DNA of 9,839 nt from Cellvibrionales bacterium (GCA_018668095.1 JABIQF010000163.1:1-9839); one strand, 5' to 3'; shown: positions 1 through 7,783, numbered from the stretch's first letter. The notes: a model not told the origin generated them from the sequence alone. Numbers and translations: made by a program.

Positions 1-1194
1 AATCATATCTTTAATGGCCACTAAAAATTGCACCGCGTCTTTACCATCAATTAAACGATGATCATAAGAGAGCGCTAAATTCATCATAGGCAAAATCTTC
101 ACTTCGCCATTCACTGCCATTGGTCGCTCTTGAATTTTATGCATGCCCAAAATAGCGGCTTGTGGTGGGTTCAAAATGGGTGTCGACATCAGCGAACCAA
201 ATACGCCACCATTAGTAATCGTAAACGTGCCGCCCGTCATCTCTTCCATGCTGAGCTTGCCGTCCATCGCCTTACCGCCGTACTCACGAATCTTACTTTC
301 AACACTAGCAAGACTCATTGCATCAGCATCACGTAACACGGGCACCACTAAACCACGATCACTAGACACGGCAACACCGACATCAAAGTAACCGTGGTAA
401 ACAATATCATCGCCATCAATTGACGCATTAACTGCAGGAAAGCGCTTTAATGCTTCAGTAGCAGCGCGAACAAAGAAAGACATGAAACCTAAACGTGTTC
501 CATTATGTGTTTTTTCAAACTGCGCTTTGTATTTAGCGCGCAATTCCATAATTGGCTGCATATTCACTTCGTTAAACGTCGTCAACATTGCTGTGGTTTG
601 CGTTGCCGTTAATAGACGCTCAGCAATACGCGCACGCAAACGAGTCATCGGCACACGACGCTCTGGTCGATCACCACCAGCTAAAACTGGCATCGCTATA
701 GCAGGCGCCGCACTACTCGCAACGGCCGCACTCGCAACAGGCGCTGCAACCGCAGCAGATGCGCGCTGATCAATAACGGCTTGCACATCTTCTTTAGTGA
801 CTCGACCCGCTTTACCACTACCGGTCACTTCGCTTTCGCTAATTGTATTTTCTGCCATCATTTTTTTAGCAGCAGGACTAATAATTAATTCATCATTCGT
901 TTGAGCTTGATCAGCCACTGGTTCAGCCACAGCTGGCGCTGGCGCCTCAGCCACTGCACCGGCTTCGAAACGCGCAATCAATTCATTACTAAGAATAATT
1001 TCGCCTTCCGCTTTAATGATTTCCGTTAACGTACCTTCAGACGGCGCATTAATTTCAATGACAACCTTATCGGTTTCAATATCAGCAATCAGTTCATCAC
1101 GCCCGCAGGGCTCACCCACCTGTTTGTGCCAGGTTGCAATTGTGCCATCAGCTACCGATTCAGGAAATGACGGAGCTTTGATTTCGATACTCAT
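1..1194 (-). CDS. sucB: 2-oxoglutarate dehydrogenase E2, dihydrolipoamide succinyltransferase (3' end cut by window)
   Basis: E2 core of the 2-oxoglutarate dehydrogenase complex. It passes the succinyl group from SucA via lipoyl-lysine to CoA in the cytoplasm. I translated this frame by hand: 398 codons are open from the ATG at 1194 to the window edge. Domains in order: lipoyl domain, residues about 1-76, with the lipoylated lysine K43 in IETDKVV; an Ala/Pro/Val linker; the E3/E1-binding domain, about 101-140 (ISPAAKKMM...GKAGRVTKEDV); a second Ala-rich linker, about 145-172; and the acyltransferase domain from about 178. The catalytic motif DHRLIDG is at 378-384 (H379, D383). By comparison with E. 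coli SucB only about ten C-terminal residues are missing, so this is a window truncation and not a broken gene. It starts 72 nt after the sucA stop and is probably co-transcribed with it. The Shine-Dalgarno sequence is weak. lpd and sucCD may follow beyond the edge (inference). Confidence 0.97.
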   Translation of the reverse strand, partial: MSIEIKAPSFPESVADGTIATWHKQVGEPCGRDELIADIETDKVVIEINAPSEGTLTEIIKAEGEIILSNELIARFEAGAVAEAPAPAVAEPVADQAQTNDELIISPAAKKMMAENTISESEVTGSGKAGRVTKEDVQAVIDQRASAAVAAPVASAAVASSAAPAIAMPVLAGGDRPERRVPMTRLRARIAERLLTATQTTAMLTTFNEVNMQPIMELRAKYKAQFEKTHNGTRLGFMSFFVRAATEALKRFPAVNASIDGDDIVYHGYFDVGVAVSSDRGLVVPVLRDADAMSLASVESKIREYGGKAMDGKLSMEEMTGGTFTITNGGVFGSLMSTPILNPPQAAILGMHKIQERPMAVNGEVKILPMMNLALSYDHRLIDGKDAVQFLVAIKDMI

Positions 1195-1229
1195 AATTAA
1201 ATGCTCTTGCTAATCAATATAAATGCTAT

Positions 1230-1248
1230 GCAAGCCCAAAGGCTATGC
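1230..1248 (-). promoter_or_regulatory. Intercistronic hairpin between sucA and sucB
   Basis: In the 72-nt sucA-sucB gap, bases 1230-1236 and 1241-1248 pair as a 7-bp stem with one bulged base (1245) and a 4-nt loop (1237-1240). It begins about 18 nt after the sucA stop. No clean U-run follows, so it does not look like a full terminator. It may protect or process the message between the two genes (inference). The sequence GCTATGC occurs twice here, at 1225-1231 and 1242-1248. Confidence 0.35.
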
Positions 1249-1266
1249 GCTAATAATGGTCTTACT

Positions 1267-4116
1267 CTAAAGCCCTAATGCTTCAGCGATAAGATTCTCT
1301 TGTTGCTCTAGATGCAAAGCCATATAACCCGCAGCGGGTGATGCCGATGAGAGACGACCAGCAAAACTCAGCGGTAAATCTTTATTAATTAAATCCAATA
1401 CGCGACGCAATCGATGCTGGCTGTTATACCAAGCACCCTGATTTTTTGGCTCTTCCTGACACCAAACAACCGTTTCTAACTGACTGTAATCTGCAATGAC
1501 GCTAAACATTTCAGCATCAGGGAATGGATATAATTGCTCAATACGAATAATCGCAACATTTTTCAAATTGTGCTTACGACGTGTCTCAAGTAATTCGTAA
1601 TACACTTTACCGCTACAAACCACTAAGCGAGTAACATCACGTGAAGCCAACTCATCTGTCTCAGCAATAACATTATGGAATTGCCCTTCAGAAAAATCTT
1701 CTAACGATGAAGCCGCATGCTTATGTCGTAACAAGCTCTTCGGTGACATAACCACTAAGGGGCGACGCAAAGGTCGAATAGCTTGGCGACGTAACAAGTG
1801 AAAAATTTGTGCTGAGGTCGTCGGCACACAGACTTGAATATTCTGCTCAGCACACAATTGCAAATAACGCTCTAATCTTGCCGATGAATGCTCAGGACCC
1901 TGACCTTCATAGCCATGTGGAAGCAACATTGTTAGGCCGCATAAGCGCCCCCACTTATGCTCACCACTCGCAATAAATTGATCGATAACCACTTGGGCAC
2001 CGTTAGCAAAATCACCAAACTGCGCTTCCCAAATCACTAAGCCTTTAGGGCTAGTAGTCGCGTAGCCATACTCAAAACCGAGTACCGCCATTTCTGATAA
2101 AAACGAATCAAATATTTCAAAAGTGGCCGGCTCTTTAATCGCATTTTCTAAAGGGATACAAACTTCAGCCGTGCCTTGATCATGCAAAACCGCATGGCGG
2201 TGAGAGAAAGTGCCTCGACCGACATCTTGGCCCGTAATACGAACAGGATAGCCTTGCTCAAGCAACGTGGCATAAGCCATGGTCTCGCCAAAGCCCCAGT
2301 TACCGTCCATTGCACCGGCCGCCATTTTGATACGGTCTTCAATAATTTTCATGACCTGACGCTGCAAAACAAAGCCATCAGGTACTTGGTTAACGGTTTG
2401 GGCTAACTGCTGCAACTGCTCTAACGGATAGCGTGTGTCGCCTCGCACTTCCCAATCATGGGCAAGATAAGGCGTCCAATCAACAAACAACTCTTCATTA
2501 GGCTGTTTCACTAAACTTTTTACAACGTGATCACCATGCTCTAAAGCTTCGCGATAATCGTCTTCCATTTGACGCACTTGTACATCAGTCACAGAGCCTT
2601 CGGCCACTAACTGACGAGCATAAATATCACGCGTGGTCGCATGTTGTTTGATTTCACCGTACATTAATGGCTGAGTGCCTGATGGCTCATCAGCTTCATT
2701 ATGGCCGCGGCGGCGATAACAAATTAAATCAATAACGACATCACGCTTAAACTGCTGGCGATAATCTAAAGCCATTTGCGTGACAAACAATACCGCTTCA
2801 GGGTCATCGCCATTCACATGAAATATAGGCGCCTGAACCATCTTCGCACAATCAGTACAGTATTCGGTTGAACGCGCATCTTCGATATTCGAAGTGGTAA
2901 AGCCCACCTGATTGTTAATAACGATATGCACAGAACCGCCGGTTTTATAGGCGCGTGTCTGTGACATCTGGAAAGTTTCCATCACAATGCCCTGACCGGC
3001 AAATGCCGCATCACCGTGCATAATGATTGGGATAACCTGATCACGATCAACATTTTTACGACGATCTTGGCGTGCTCGTACTGAGCCTTCAACCACCGGC
3101 GAAACAATTTCAAGATGCGATGGGTTAAACGCGAGAGCTAAATGTAATTCGCCACCCGCCGTCATGATATTGGATGAGAAACCCTGATGGTATTTCACAT
3201 CACCTGAAGAGTTGTAGATTGCCTTACCTTCAAACTCATCAAATAATTCTGATGGCTGCTTACCAAAGGTGTTGATCAACACATTTAAACGGCCGCGATG
3301 CGCCATGCCAATAACAACTTCTTTAGCTTCGTAAGAGCCTGCGCGCTGAACTAATTCATCCAACATCGGAATAAGACTCTCGCCGCCTTCCAAACCAAAA
3401 CGCTTAGTGCCTGGATAACGCGAGCCTAAATATTTCTCTAGGCCTTCAGCCGCCGTTAAACGCTCTAACACATGGCGCTTAGTGTCGACACTGTATTCTG
3501 GCGATGAACGCACGCCATCCATACGCTTTTGAATCCACTGGCGCTGCTCGGTATCGACTATGTGCATAAACTCAGCACCAATCGAACCGCAATAGGTTTT
3601 TTCTAGGGCGGTAATGATATCGCCCAGCGTGGCCTGATCGGTGCCAATATAGAAGACACCCGTTTGGAAAACGGTATCGAAATCAGCTGCACTTAAATGA
3701 TGATAAGCAGGGTCTAAATCAGGCACATCTTCGCGCTGCATCAATCCCAGCGGGTCAATATTGGCTTTTTGATGCCCACGTTGACGATAAGCGCTGATTA
3801 ATTGCACAACACGAATCTGTTTACGCTCATGATCGGTCGCTAGACTATCGGCGACAGTGGCTCGAACGGCACCACGATTTTGACGAGCCAGCTCTAAAAA
3901 ATGCGCTCGCACAGTCGCATGTGGAACATCCGGCTGGATATTGCCATTAACGCGAGGGAGCTTATCAAAGCAATCGCGCCATTCTTGATCGACCTCATTG
4001 GGTGATTCAAGATACTTTTCATACAAGGCTTCGACATAGTCAGCATTGCCGCCAGAAATATAAGACGTGCGCCACCAGTGATCCATCGGATGATTCTGCA
4101 GGGGGGACTGCGACAT
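1267..4116 (-). CDS. sucA: 2-oxoglutarate dehydrogenase E1 component (thiamine diphosphate-dependent)
   Basis: Decarboxylates 2-oxoglutarate using thiamine diphosphate and transfers the succinyl group to the lipoyl arm of SucB; cytoplasmic. The protein is 949 aa, close to E. coli SucA (about 933), and complete. The N-terminal 50 residues (WWRTSYISGGNADYVEALYEKYL) are the family's E2-binding segment. Conserved E1 blocks include GMAHRGRLNVL at 270-280 (H273), NPSHLEIV at 331-338 (H334), the ThDP/metal region GDAAFAGQG at 368-376 ending in NNQVGFTTS at 401-409, and YRRRGHNEADEP at 467-478. The pyrimidine-domain block ITGQDVGRGTFSHRHAVLHDQ begins at 627. The C-terminal EEPKNQGAW (888-896) and SASPAAGY are also typical. 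The start at 4116 puts the conserved N-terminus in frame, but upstream there is only a weak purine-rich site (GAGAAAAGAG). It is separated from sdhB by 427 bp that include a terminator, so it probably has its own promoter. Confidence 0.99.
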   Translation of the reverse strand: MSQSPLQNHPMDHWWRTSYISGGNADYVEALYEKYLESPNEVDQEWRDCFDKLPRVNGNIQPDVPHATVRAHFLELARQNRGAVRATVADSLATDHERKQIRVVQLISAYRQRGHQKANIDPLGLMQREDVPDLDPAYHHLSAADFDTVFQTGVFYIGTDQATLGDIITALEKTYCGSIGAEFMHIVDTEQRQWIQKRMDGVRSSPEYSVDTKRHVLERLTAAEGLEKYLGSRYPGTKRFGLEGGESLIPMLDELVQRAGSYEAKEVVIGMAHRGRLNVLINTFGKQPSELFDEFEGKAIYNSSGDVKYHQGFSSNIMTAGGELHLALAFNPSHLEIVSPVVEGSVRARQDRRKNVDRDQVIPIIMHGDAAFAGQGIVMETFQMSQTRAYKTGGSVHIVINNQVGFTTSNIEDARSTEYCTDCAKMVQAPIFHVNGDDPEAVLFVTQMALDYRQQFKRDVVIDLICYRRRGHNEADEPSGTQPLMYGEIKQHATTRDIYARQLVAEGSVTDVQVRQMEDDYREALEHGDHVVKSLVKQPNEELFVDWTPYLAHDWEVRGDTRYPLEQLQQLAQTVNQVPDGFVLQRQVMKIIEDRIKMAAGAMDGNWGFGETMAYATLLEQGYPVRITGQDVGRGTFSHRHAVLHDQGTAEVCIPLENAIKEPATFEIFDSFLSEMAVLGFEYGYATTSPKGLVIWEAQFGDFANGAQVVIDQFIASGEHKWGRLCGLTMLLPHGYEGQGPEHSSARLERYLQLCAEQNIQVCVPTTSAQIFHLLRRQAIRPLRRPLVVMSPKSLLRHKHAASSLEDFSEGQFHNVIAETDELASRDVTRLVVCSGKVYYELLETRRKHNLKNVAIIRIEQLYPFPDAEMFSVIADYSQLETVVWCQEEPKNQGAWYNSQHRLRRVLDLINKDLPLSFAGRLSSASPAAGYMALHLEQQENLIAEALGL

Positions 4117-4373
4117 GCTCTTTTCTCAAAATTAGGGAAGAATTCTATAGATAAGTCTATCGGGAATAATCATTTGAACAAGCGAGAAAATTGCTAATTC
4201 TTCGCACAAAATTATAGATAAGGCTGAGTTTGGCGAATGGCGAGTTAAAAATCCCCATAACGCAAACCCATTTTCTTTTTTCTCGCTAACTCAGAGCTTT
4301 AGCTTTGCACTCATGCAGTACTAAAACGCTACGCCTTGCACAAATATGAGACAAAAAATCTGCCTATAAACAG

Positions 4374-4403
4374 TCTATAAAAGAACTGAAAGTTAACTGT
4401 AAA
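4374..4403 (-). promoter_or_regulatory. Candidate sigma-70 promoter for sucAB
   Basis: Read on the minus strand, TTTACA (-35, 4403-4398; 5 of 6 consensus bases) is followed after 18 bp by TATAGA (-10, 4379-4374; 4 of 6). It lies just downstream of the sdhAB terminator, where an independent sucA promoter would be expected. It would give a leader of roughly 250 nt. The match is only moderate in an AT-rich region, so this is a guess by position and motif. Confidence 0.3.
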
Positions 4404-4439
4404 AGATGCCCCAATCTTGACAGCTATGAAACTTTTGGC

Positions 4440-4468
4440 AAAAAAAAGCCCATCTGACGACGGGCTTT
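4440..4468 (-). terminator. Rho-independent terminator after sdhB
   Basis: On the minus strand, AAAGCCC (4468-4462) pairs with GGGCTTT (4451-4445) across a 10-nt loop, and the second arm runs into eight consecutive T residues (4447-4440). It lies about 75 nt after the sdhB stop and is oriented to end sdhAB transcription. On the plus strand the following T-run is interrupted, so it is directional. Confidence 0.88.
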
Positions 4469-4543
4469 CTTAATATTGAATCATTTGGGCAAGCAATCAG
4501 TCGCACTTAAAGATCACTTATCTGTCACCCAATCCAAATGGCA

Positions 4544-5242
4544 CTAGCGACTCAACAGCATTGAACGAATATGACCAATAGCTTTAGTGGGGTTCAAGCC
4601 TTTAGGACAGACCGAAACACAGTTTTGAATACCATGACAACGGAAAACACTAAACGGATCGGACAAGTCTTCTAGGCGCGATTCGGTTTCATTATCTCGG
4701 CTATCGGCCAAAAAGCGGTAAGACTGGAGCAAGCCTGCAGGGCCAATAAACTTATCGGGATTCCACCAGAAAGAGGGGCAGCTCGTCGAACAACAAGCGC
4801 AAAGAATGCATTCGTAAAGACCATCAAGCTTTTCACGCTCTTCTGGTGACTGCTTACGCTCAATACCAGTTTCAGGAATATCGCCCTGTAAATACGGCTT
4901 CACTTTTTCGTATTGCGCGTAGAACTGGCTCATATCAATAACCAGATCACGAATAACCGGCAAACCCGGTAAAGGACGCAATTCTAACTTGCCCTTTTTC
5001 ACGATTTCAGACAACGGCTTAATGCATGCCAAGCCATTTTTGCCGTTCATATTCATGCCATCAGAACCACAGACACCTTCACGGCACGAGCGGCGATAAG
5101 ATAACGAAGGATCTTGCGCTTTTAGCAACTCAAGCACATCTAGCACCATCATATCCTTGCCACCGGTATCGAGTTGATACTCCTGCATATACGGCGCAGC
5201 ATCTTCAGCTGGGTTGTAACGGTAGATACTCACTTCTAACAT
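4544..5242 (-). CDS. sdhB: Succinate dehydrogenase iron-sulfur subunit
   Basis: Carries electrons from the FAD of SdhA to quinone at the membrane through three Fe-S clusters, on the cytoplasmic face. It is 232 aa, close to E. coli SdhB (238). The N-terminal 2Fe-2S domain has C53, C58, D61 and C73; Asp in the ligand set matches the E. coli protein. The C-terminal domain has CxxCxxC at C145/C148/C151 plus C212 (4Fe-4S) and C155, C202, C208 (3Fe-4S). The quinone-site tryptophan lies in SFWWNP (W159/W160). All expected ligands are present. The start is well set: AGGAG at 5254-5250 lies 7 nt before the ATG. It follows sdhA after 37 nt in the same operon and ends at the terminator near 4440-4468. 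Its membrane partners sdhC/sdhD are not next to it but behind gltA on the other strand. Confidence 0.99.
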   Translation of the reverse strand: MLEVSIYRYNPAEDAAPYMQEYQLDTGGKDMMVLDVLELLKAQDPSLSYRRSCREGVCGSDGMNMNGKNGLACIKPLSEIVKKGKLELRPLPGLPVIRDLVIDMSQFYAQYEKVKPYLQGDIPETGIERKQSPEEREKLDGLYECILCACCSTSCPSFWWNPDKFIGPAGLLQSYRFLADSRDNETESRLEDLSDPFSVFRCHGIQNCVSVCPKGLNPTKAIGHIRSMLLSR

Positions 5243-5279
5243 TTGGACGCTCCTAAACTCTTTTATCTACAGCTATCAA

Positions 5280-7055
5280 TTAATAAACGCGCGCTTTAGG
5301 CTCAAAGGTATCAACCGTTACCGGCTCAAAATTCACTTTGCGCTTACCAACACGTTTTTCATCAGCAAAATACATTGAATGGCACAACCAATTCTCATCA
5401 TCACGCTCTTGATAATCATCACGCGCATGCGCACCACGACTCTCTTTGCGGACATTCGCCGAAATTGCTGTGGCTTCAGCCACTTCAAGCAAGTTATGCA
5501 ACTCTAAGGCTTCAATTCTAGCGGTATTAAAGGCATCACTCTTATCGGCCAAAGGTGCTTCTTCAATGCGAACACGCAAGTCAGCCAACTGCTTGACGCC
5601 TTCATCCATTTTATCGCCGGTACGGAACACACCAAAATACAATTGCATAATAGTTTGCAGTTCTTTGCGCAGCGCCGGCACACTCTCGCCATTGCCTTTA
5701 TTTTCATTCAGTTTTGTCACACGATTTAACGCTTTATCAATATCCGTTTCACTCGCATCTCGCTGCTCAATACCATCAGTTAACGCTTTCTCAATAAAGA
5801 GACCCGATGCACGACCAAACACCACCAAATCGAGCAATGAGTTACCGCCTAAGCGGTTAGCGCCATGAACCGATACGCAAGCAATTTCGCCACAAGCATA
5901 AAGCCCTTCAATAACAACATCTTCACCGGCAGCATTTTGCGTTAAAGCCTGACCATGAACATTGGTTGGAATACCACCCATCATATAATGACAAGTCGGT
6001 ACTACTGGAATAGGCGCATAAACAGGATCGACATGCGCAAAAGTCTCAGACAGCTCACAAATACCAGGCAAACGGCTATGCAGCACATCCTTACCCAAAT
6101 GATCGAGCTTCAAGAAAACGTGATCGCCGTCGGGGCCACAACCGCGCCCTTCTAATATTTCCATGACCATTGATCGGGCAACCACATCACGGCCAGCCAA
6201 ATCTTTAGCATTCGGTGCATAACGCTCCATAAAGCGCTCGCCATCTTTATTAACCAAATAGCCACCTTCGCCACGACAACCTTCAGTCACTAGCGTACCC
6301 GCACCGTAAATACCGGTTGGGTGGAACTGCCACATTTCCATATCCTGCACAGGAACATCGGCTCGCAACGCCATGCCAACACCGTCACCAGTATTGATAT
6401 GCGCATTGGTCGTTGACGCGTAAATCCGCCCTGCTCCACCTGTTGCAAATACGGTTGCTTTCGATTTAACGTAAACCGTTTCGCCCGTCTCTATACAAAT
6501 AGCGATAACACCAACGACTACGCCATCTTGGTTTTTAACCAAATCAGTGGCATACCACTCATTCAGAAAAACCGTATTGTTCTTTATATTAGCCTGATAC
6601 AAGGTATGAAGCAGTGCATGACCGGTACGATCGGCTGCCGCGCAAGTACGCGCTGCCTGTCCGCCAGCACCAAAATCTTTCGACTGACCACCAAAAGGAC
6701 GTTGATAGATACGACCTTCTTCAGTTCGACTAAATGGCAAGCCCATATGCTCAAGCTCAAAAATAGCCTCGGGGCCCACACTGCACATATATTCAACCGC
6801 GTCTTGGTCACTAATATAATCGGAGCCTTTAACGGTGTCATACATATGCCAGCGCCAATCATCATTTGGATCAGAGCTCGCAATCGAACAAGTAATGCCG
6901 CCTTGCGCAGATACCGTGTGCGAACGCGTGGGAAACACCTTTGAAATGACCGCCGTTTTATGGCCAGACTGAGCTAGCTGAAGCGCTGCTCGTAGACCTG
7001 CACCGCCACCGCCAACAATTAGGCCGTCATAAGTGAGTGTTCGAATATTCGCCAT
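5280..7055 (-). CDS. sdhA: Succinate dehydrogenase flavoprotein subunit
   Basis: Oxidises succinate to fumarate with covalently bound FAD; cytoplasmic face of complex II. It is 591 aa, essentially full family length (E. coli 588). Visible landmarks are the dinucleotide motif GGGGAG at 15-20, the FAD-attachment histidine H46 in RSHTVSAQGG, GDGVGMA at 223-229, and active-site residues H245 (WQFHPTG), R289 (AGRDVVAR), H356 (TCHYMMGG) and R401 (HGANRLGGNSLLDL). The C-terminus has the family block RDDENWLCHS. The start is supported by GGAG at 7068-7065 about 9 nt before the ATG and by the usual N-terminus. It is the first gene of the minus-strand unit. Normally sdhD lies directly upstream of sdhA; here the upstream 728 bp are gene-free and lead to gltA on the other strand. 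Confidence 0.99.
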   Translation of the reverse strand: MANIRTLTYDGLIVGGGGAGLRAALQLAQSGHKTAVISKVFPTRSHTVSAQGGITCSIASSDPNDDWRWHMYDTVKGSDYISDQDAVEYMCSVGPEAIFELEHMGLPFSRTEEGRIYQRPFGGQSKDFGAGGQAARTCAAADRTGHALLHTLYQANIKNNTVFLNEWYATDLVKNQDGVVVGVIAICIETGETVYVKSKATVFATGGAGRIYASTTNAHINTGDGVGMALRADVPVQDMEMWQFHPTGIYGAGTLVTEGCRGEGGYLVNKDGERFMERYAPNAKDLAGRDVVARSMVMEILEGRGCGPDGDHVFLKLDHLGKDVLHSRLPGICELSETFAHVDPVYAPIPVVPTCHYMMGGIPTNVHGQALTQNAAGEDVVIEGLYACGEIACVSVHGANRLGGNSLLDLVVFGRASGLFIEKALTDGIEQRDASETDIDKALNRVTKLNENKGNGESVPALRKELQTIMQLYFGVFRTGDKMDEGVKQLADLRVRIEEAPLADKSDAFNTARIEALELHNLLEVAEATAISANVRKESRGAHARDDYQERDDENWLCHSMYFADEKRVGKRKVNFEPVTVDTFEPKARVY

Positions 7056-7111
7056 CTATATAAACTCCGGTCACTGCCCGCTTATCGGGTCAGCCTATAT
7101 TTTCATTTATT

Positions 7112-7136
7112 TTGAATGCTTTAGGGGCGCATTCAA
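7112..7136 (-). promoter_or_regulatory. Inverted repeat in the sdhA leader
   Basis: TTGAATGC (7112-7119) and GCATTCAA (7129-7136) are a perfect 8-bp inverted repeat with a 9-nt loop, 57-81 bp before the sdhA start. In sdhA leader RNA it would form a hairpin upstream of the ribosome site; as DNA it could be an operator. No T-run follows, so it is not a terminator. Function is unknown. Confidence 0.45.
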
Positions 7137-7340
7137 TATCAATCATGTCTATGTTGAGTATTATCCGCGTTGAACGCTCAAGCCACACGTCAACTAACAT
7201 CCATAACGTCATCAACAAATAACTGTACGCATACTTAATTACGGTGAAACAGCCTGTAGGGATTCATTGCTACGTAAAATAAATCGATTTCTCGCGCGGG
7301 TATTTCATCGTTAATCAATGTATAGGTAAAAGCGGTGCGG

Positions 7341-7370
7341 ATTATAGGCTAGCGAGCACGATAGACACAA
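7341..7370 (-). promoter_or_regulatory. Candidate promoter for sdhAB
   Basis: On the minus strand a perfect TATAAT (-10, 7346-7341) is preceded at 18 bp by TTGTGT (7370-7365), a weak -35 with only TTG matching. It would give a leader of about 280 nt containing the inverted repeat at 7112-7136. The -10 is good and the -35 is poor, so an activator-dependent promoter is possible, as is chance. Confidence 0.35.
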
Positions 7371-7434
7371 TCATAACTGCGATTTGATGGACAGATAAAA
7401 GAAGAAAAGCAGCGTTAATAAGTCCGATTCAGCC

Positions 7435-7480
7435 AAATAGGCCATAAATCGATAACACAATCATTCAGAGGAAATAGGCC
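7435..7480. repeat. Direct repeat AAATAGGCC upstream of the gltA promoter
   Basis: AAATAGGCC occurs at 7435-7443 and 7472-7480, 37 bp apart start to start. The second copy ends 7 bp before the candidate -35 box at 7488. The position fits a regulator site, but no known regulator motif is recognised. Confidence 0.4.
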
Positions 7481-7487
7481 TCGGACA

Positions 7488-7515
7488 TTGACAAAAAAGC
7501 CGAGCGCTCTATAGT
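7488..7515 (+). promoter_or_regulatory. Candidate sigma-70 promoter for gltA-sdhCD
   Basis: TTGACA (7488-7493, perfect consensus) and TATAGT (7510-7515, 5 of 6) are separated by 16 bp. This is the best promoter match in the window and points to gltA. Transcription would start near 7522 and leave a leader of about 260 nt. A second perfect TATAAT lies at 7535-7540 but has no good -35 at the usual distance. Confidence 0.65.
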
Positions 7516-7659
7516 TGTCGGCTGAAGATGTCGCTATAATCAGCGGATAATATTACAGCGCCCAAATAAAGCTGCCAGTTTGCTAGTCCTGCACAATAAA
7601 TAGCCTTATAACAGACCTTTGTTCTGTATATATCTTGTTTCGGCGCTATCGTGGACTAG

Positions 7660-7676
7660 TCGCGAATTATCGCGAA
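7660..7676. repeat. Tandem TCGCGAA repeat in the gltA leader region
   Basis: TCGCGAA occurs at 7660-7666 and again at 7670-7676, separated by TTA. The 10-bp period is about one DNA helical turn, and each copy contains the palindrome TCGCGA. This could be a paired protein-binding site; no known regulator is assigned. Confidence 0.4.
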
Positions 7677-7703
7677 ATAGATCATGCATTAGAAAGGTTG
7701 CCG

Positions 7704-7721
7704 CGATCCACAAATGGATCG
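7704..7721 (+). promoter_or_regulatory. Perfect inverted repeat 63 bp before gltA
   Basis: CGATCCA (7704-7710) and TGGATCG (7715-7721) form a perfect 7-bp inverted repeat with loop CAAA. If transcription starts near 7522, it forms a compact hairpin in the gltA leader. It is not followed by a T-run, so it is more likely an operator or an RNA structural element than a terminator (inference). Confidence 0.45.
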
Positions 7722-7783
7722 ATTCAACCTAATACCTCAGCCCACATTAAGAACCAAAGTGAATCAGTCACAGGAAATAAAGA

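Larger units (their letters stand above)
4117..4543. other. Gene-free region between sdhB and sucA
   Basis: 427 bp with no coding region that I can support on either strand. It contains the sdhAB terminator (4440-4468), a possible sucA promoter (4374-4403) and two identical copies of TATAGATAAG (4146-4155 and 4213-4222). In many gammaproteobacteria sdhB and sucA are much closer together, so this spacing suggests that sdhAB and sucAB are at least partly separate transcription units. Confidence 0.7.
7056..7783. other. Divergent regulatory region between sdhA and gltA
   Basis: 728 bp without a gene. A 60-codon frame at 7635-7817 runs into gltA out of frame and is dismissed. I see no readable remnant of sdhC or sdhD here, although this is where they would sit in a standard cluster. 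The region contains a strong plus-strand promoter match, a weaker minus-strand one, and several exact repeats: an inverted repeat at 7112-7136, ATAAATCGAT twice, AAATAGGCC twice, TCGCGAA twice, and an inverted repeat at 7704-7721. Each is listed separately where it can be supported. Confidence 0.75.

Noticed and set aside
5446..5868. 140-aa plus-strand frame inside sdhA, and similar frames across sucA, sdhB and sdhA
   Set aside because: Shadows of strongly conserved minus-strand genes, with low-complexity Ser/Thr/Arg-rich translations and no family features.
7077..7089. CCCG-cttat-CGGG hairpin next to the sdhA ribosome site
   Set aside because: Only four base pairs; likely chance.
7170..7181. 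TTGA-N4-TCAA dyad as an FNR site upstream of sdhA
   Set aside because: The FNR consensus needs TTGAT-N4-ATCAA; the spacing and the flanking bases do not fit.
7759..7771. GTGA-N5-TCAC dyad just before the gltA ribosome site, possibly CRP-like
   Set aside because: The spacer is 5 rather than 6 and the arms are only 4 bp. Its position at the ribosome site is unusual for CRP.
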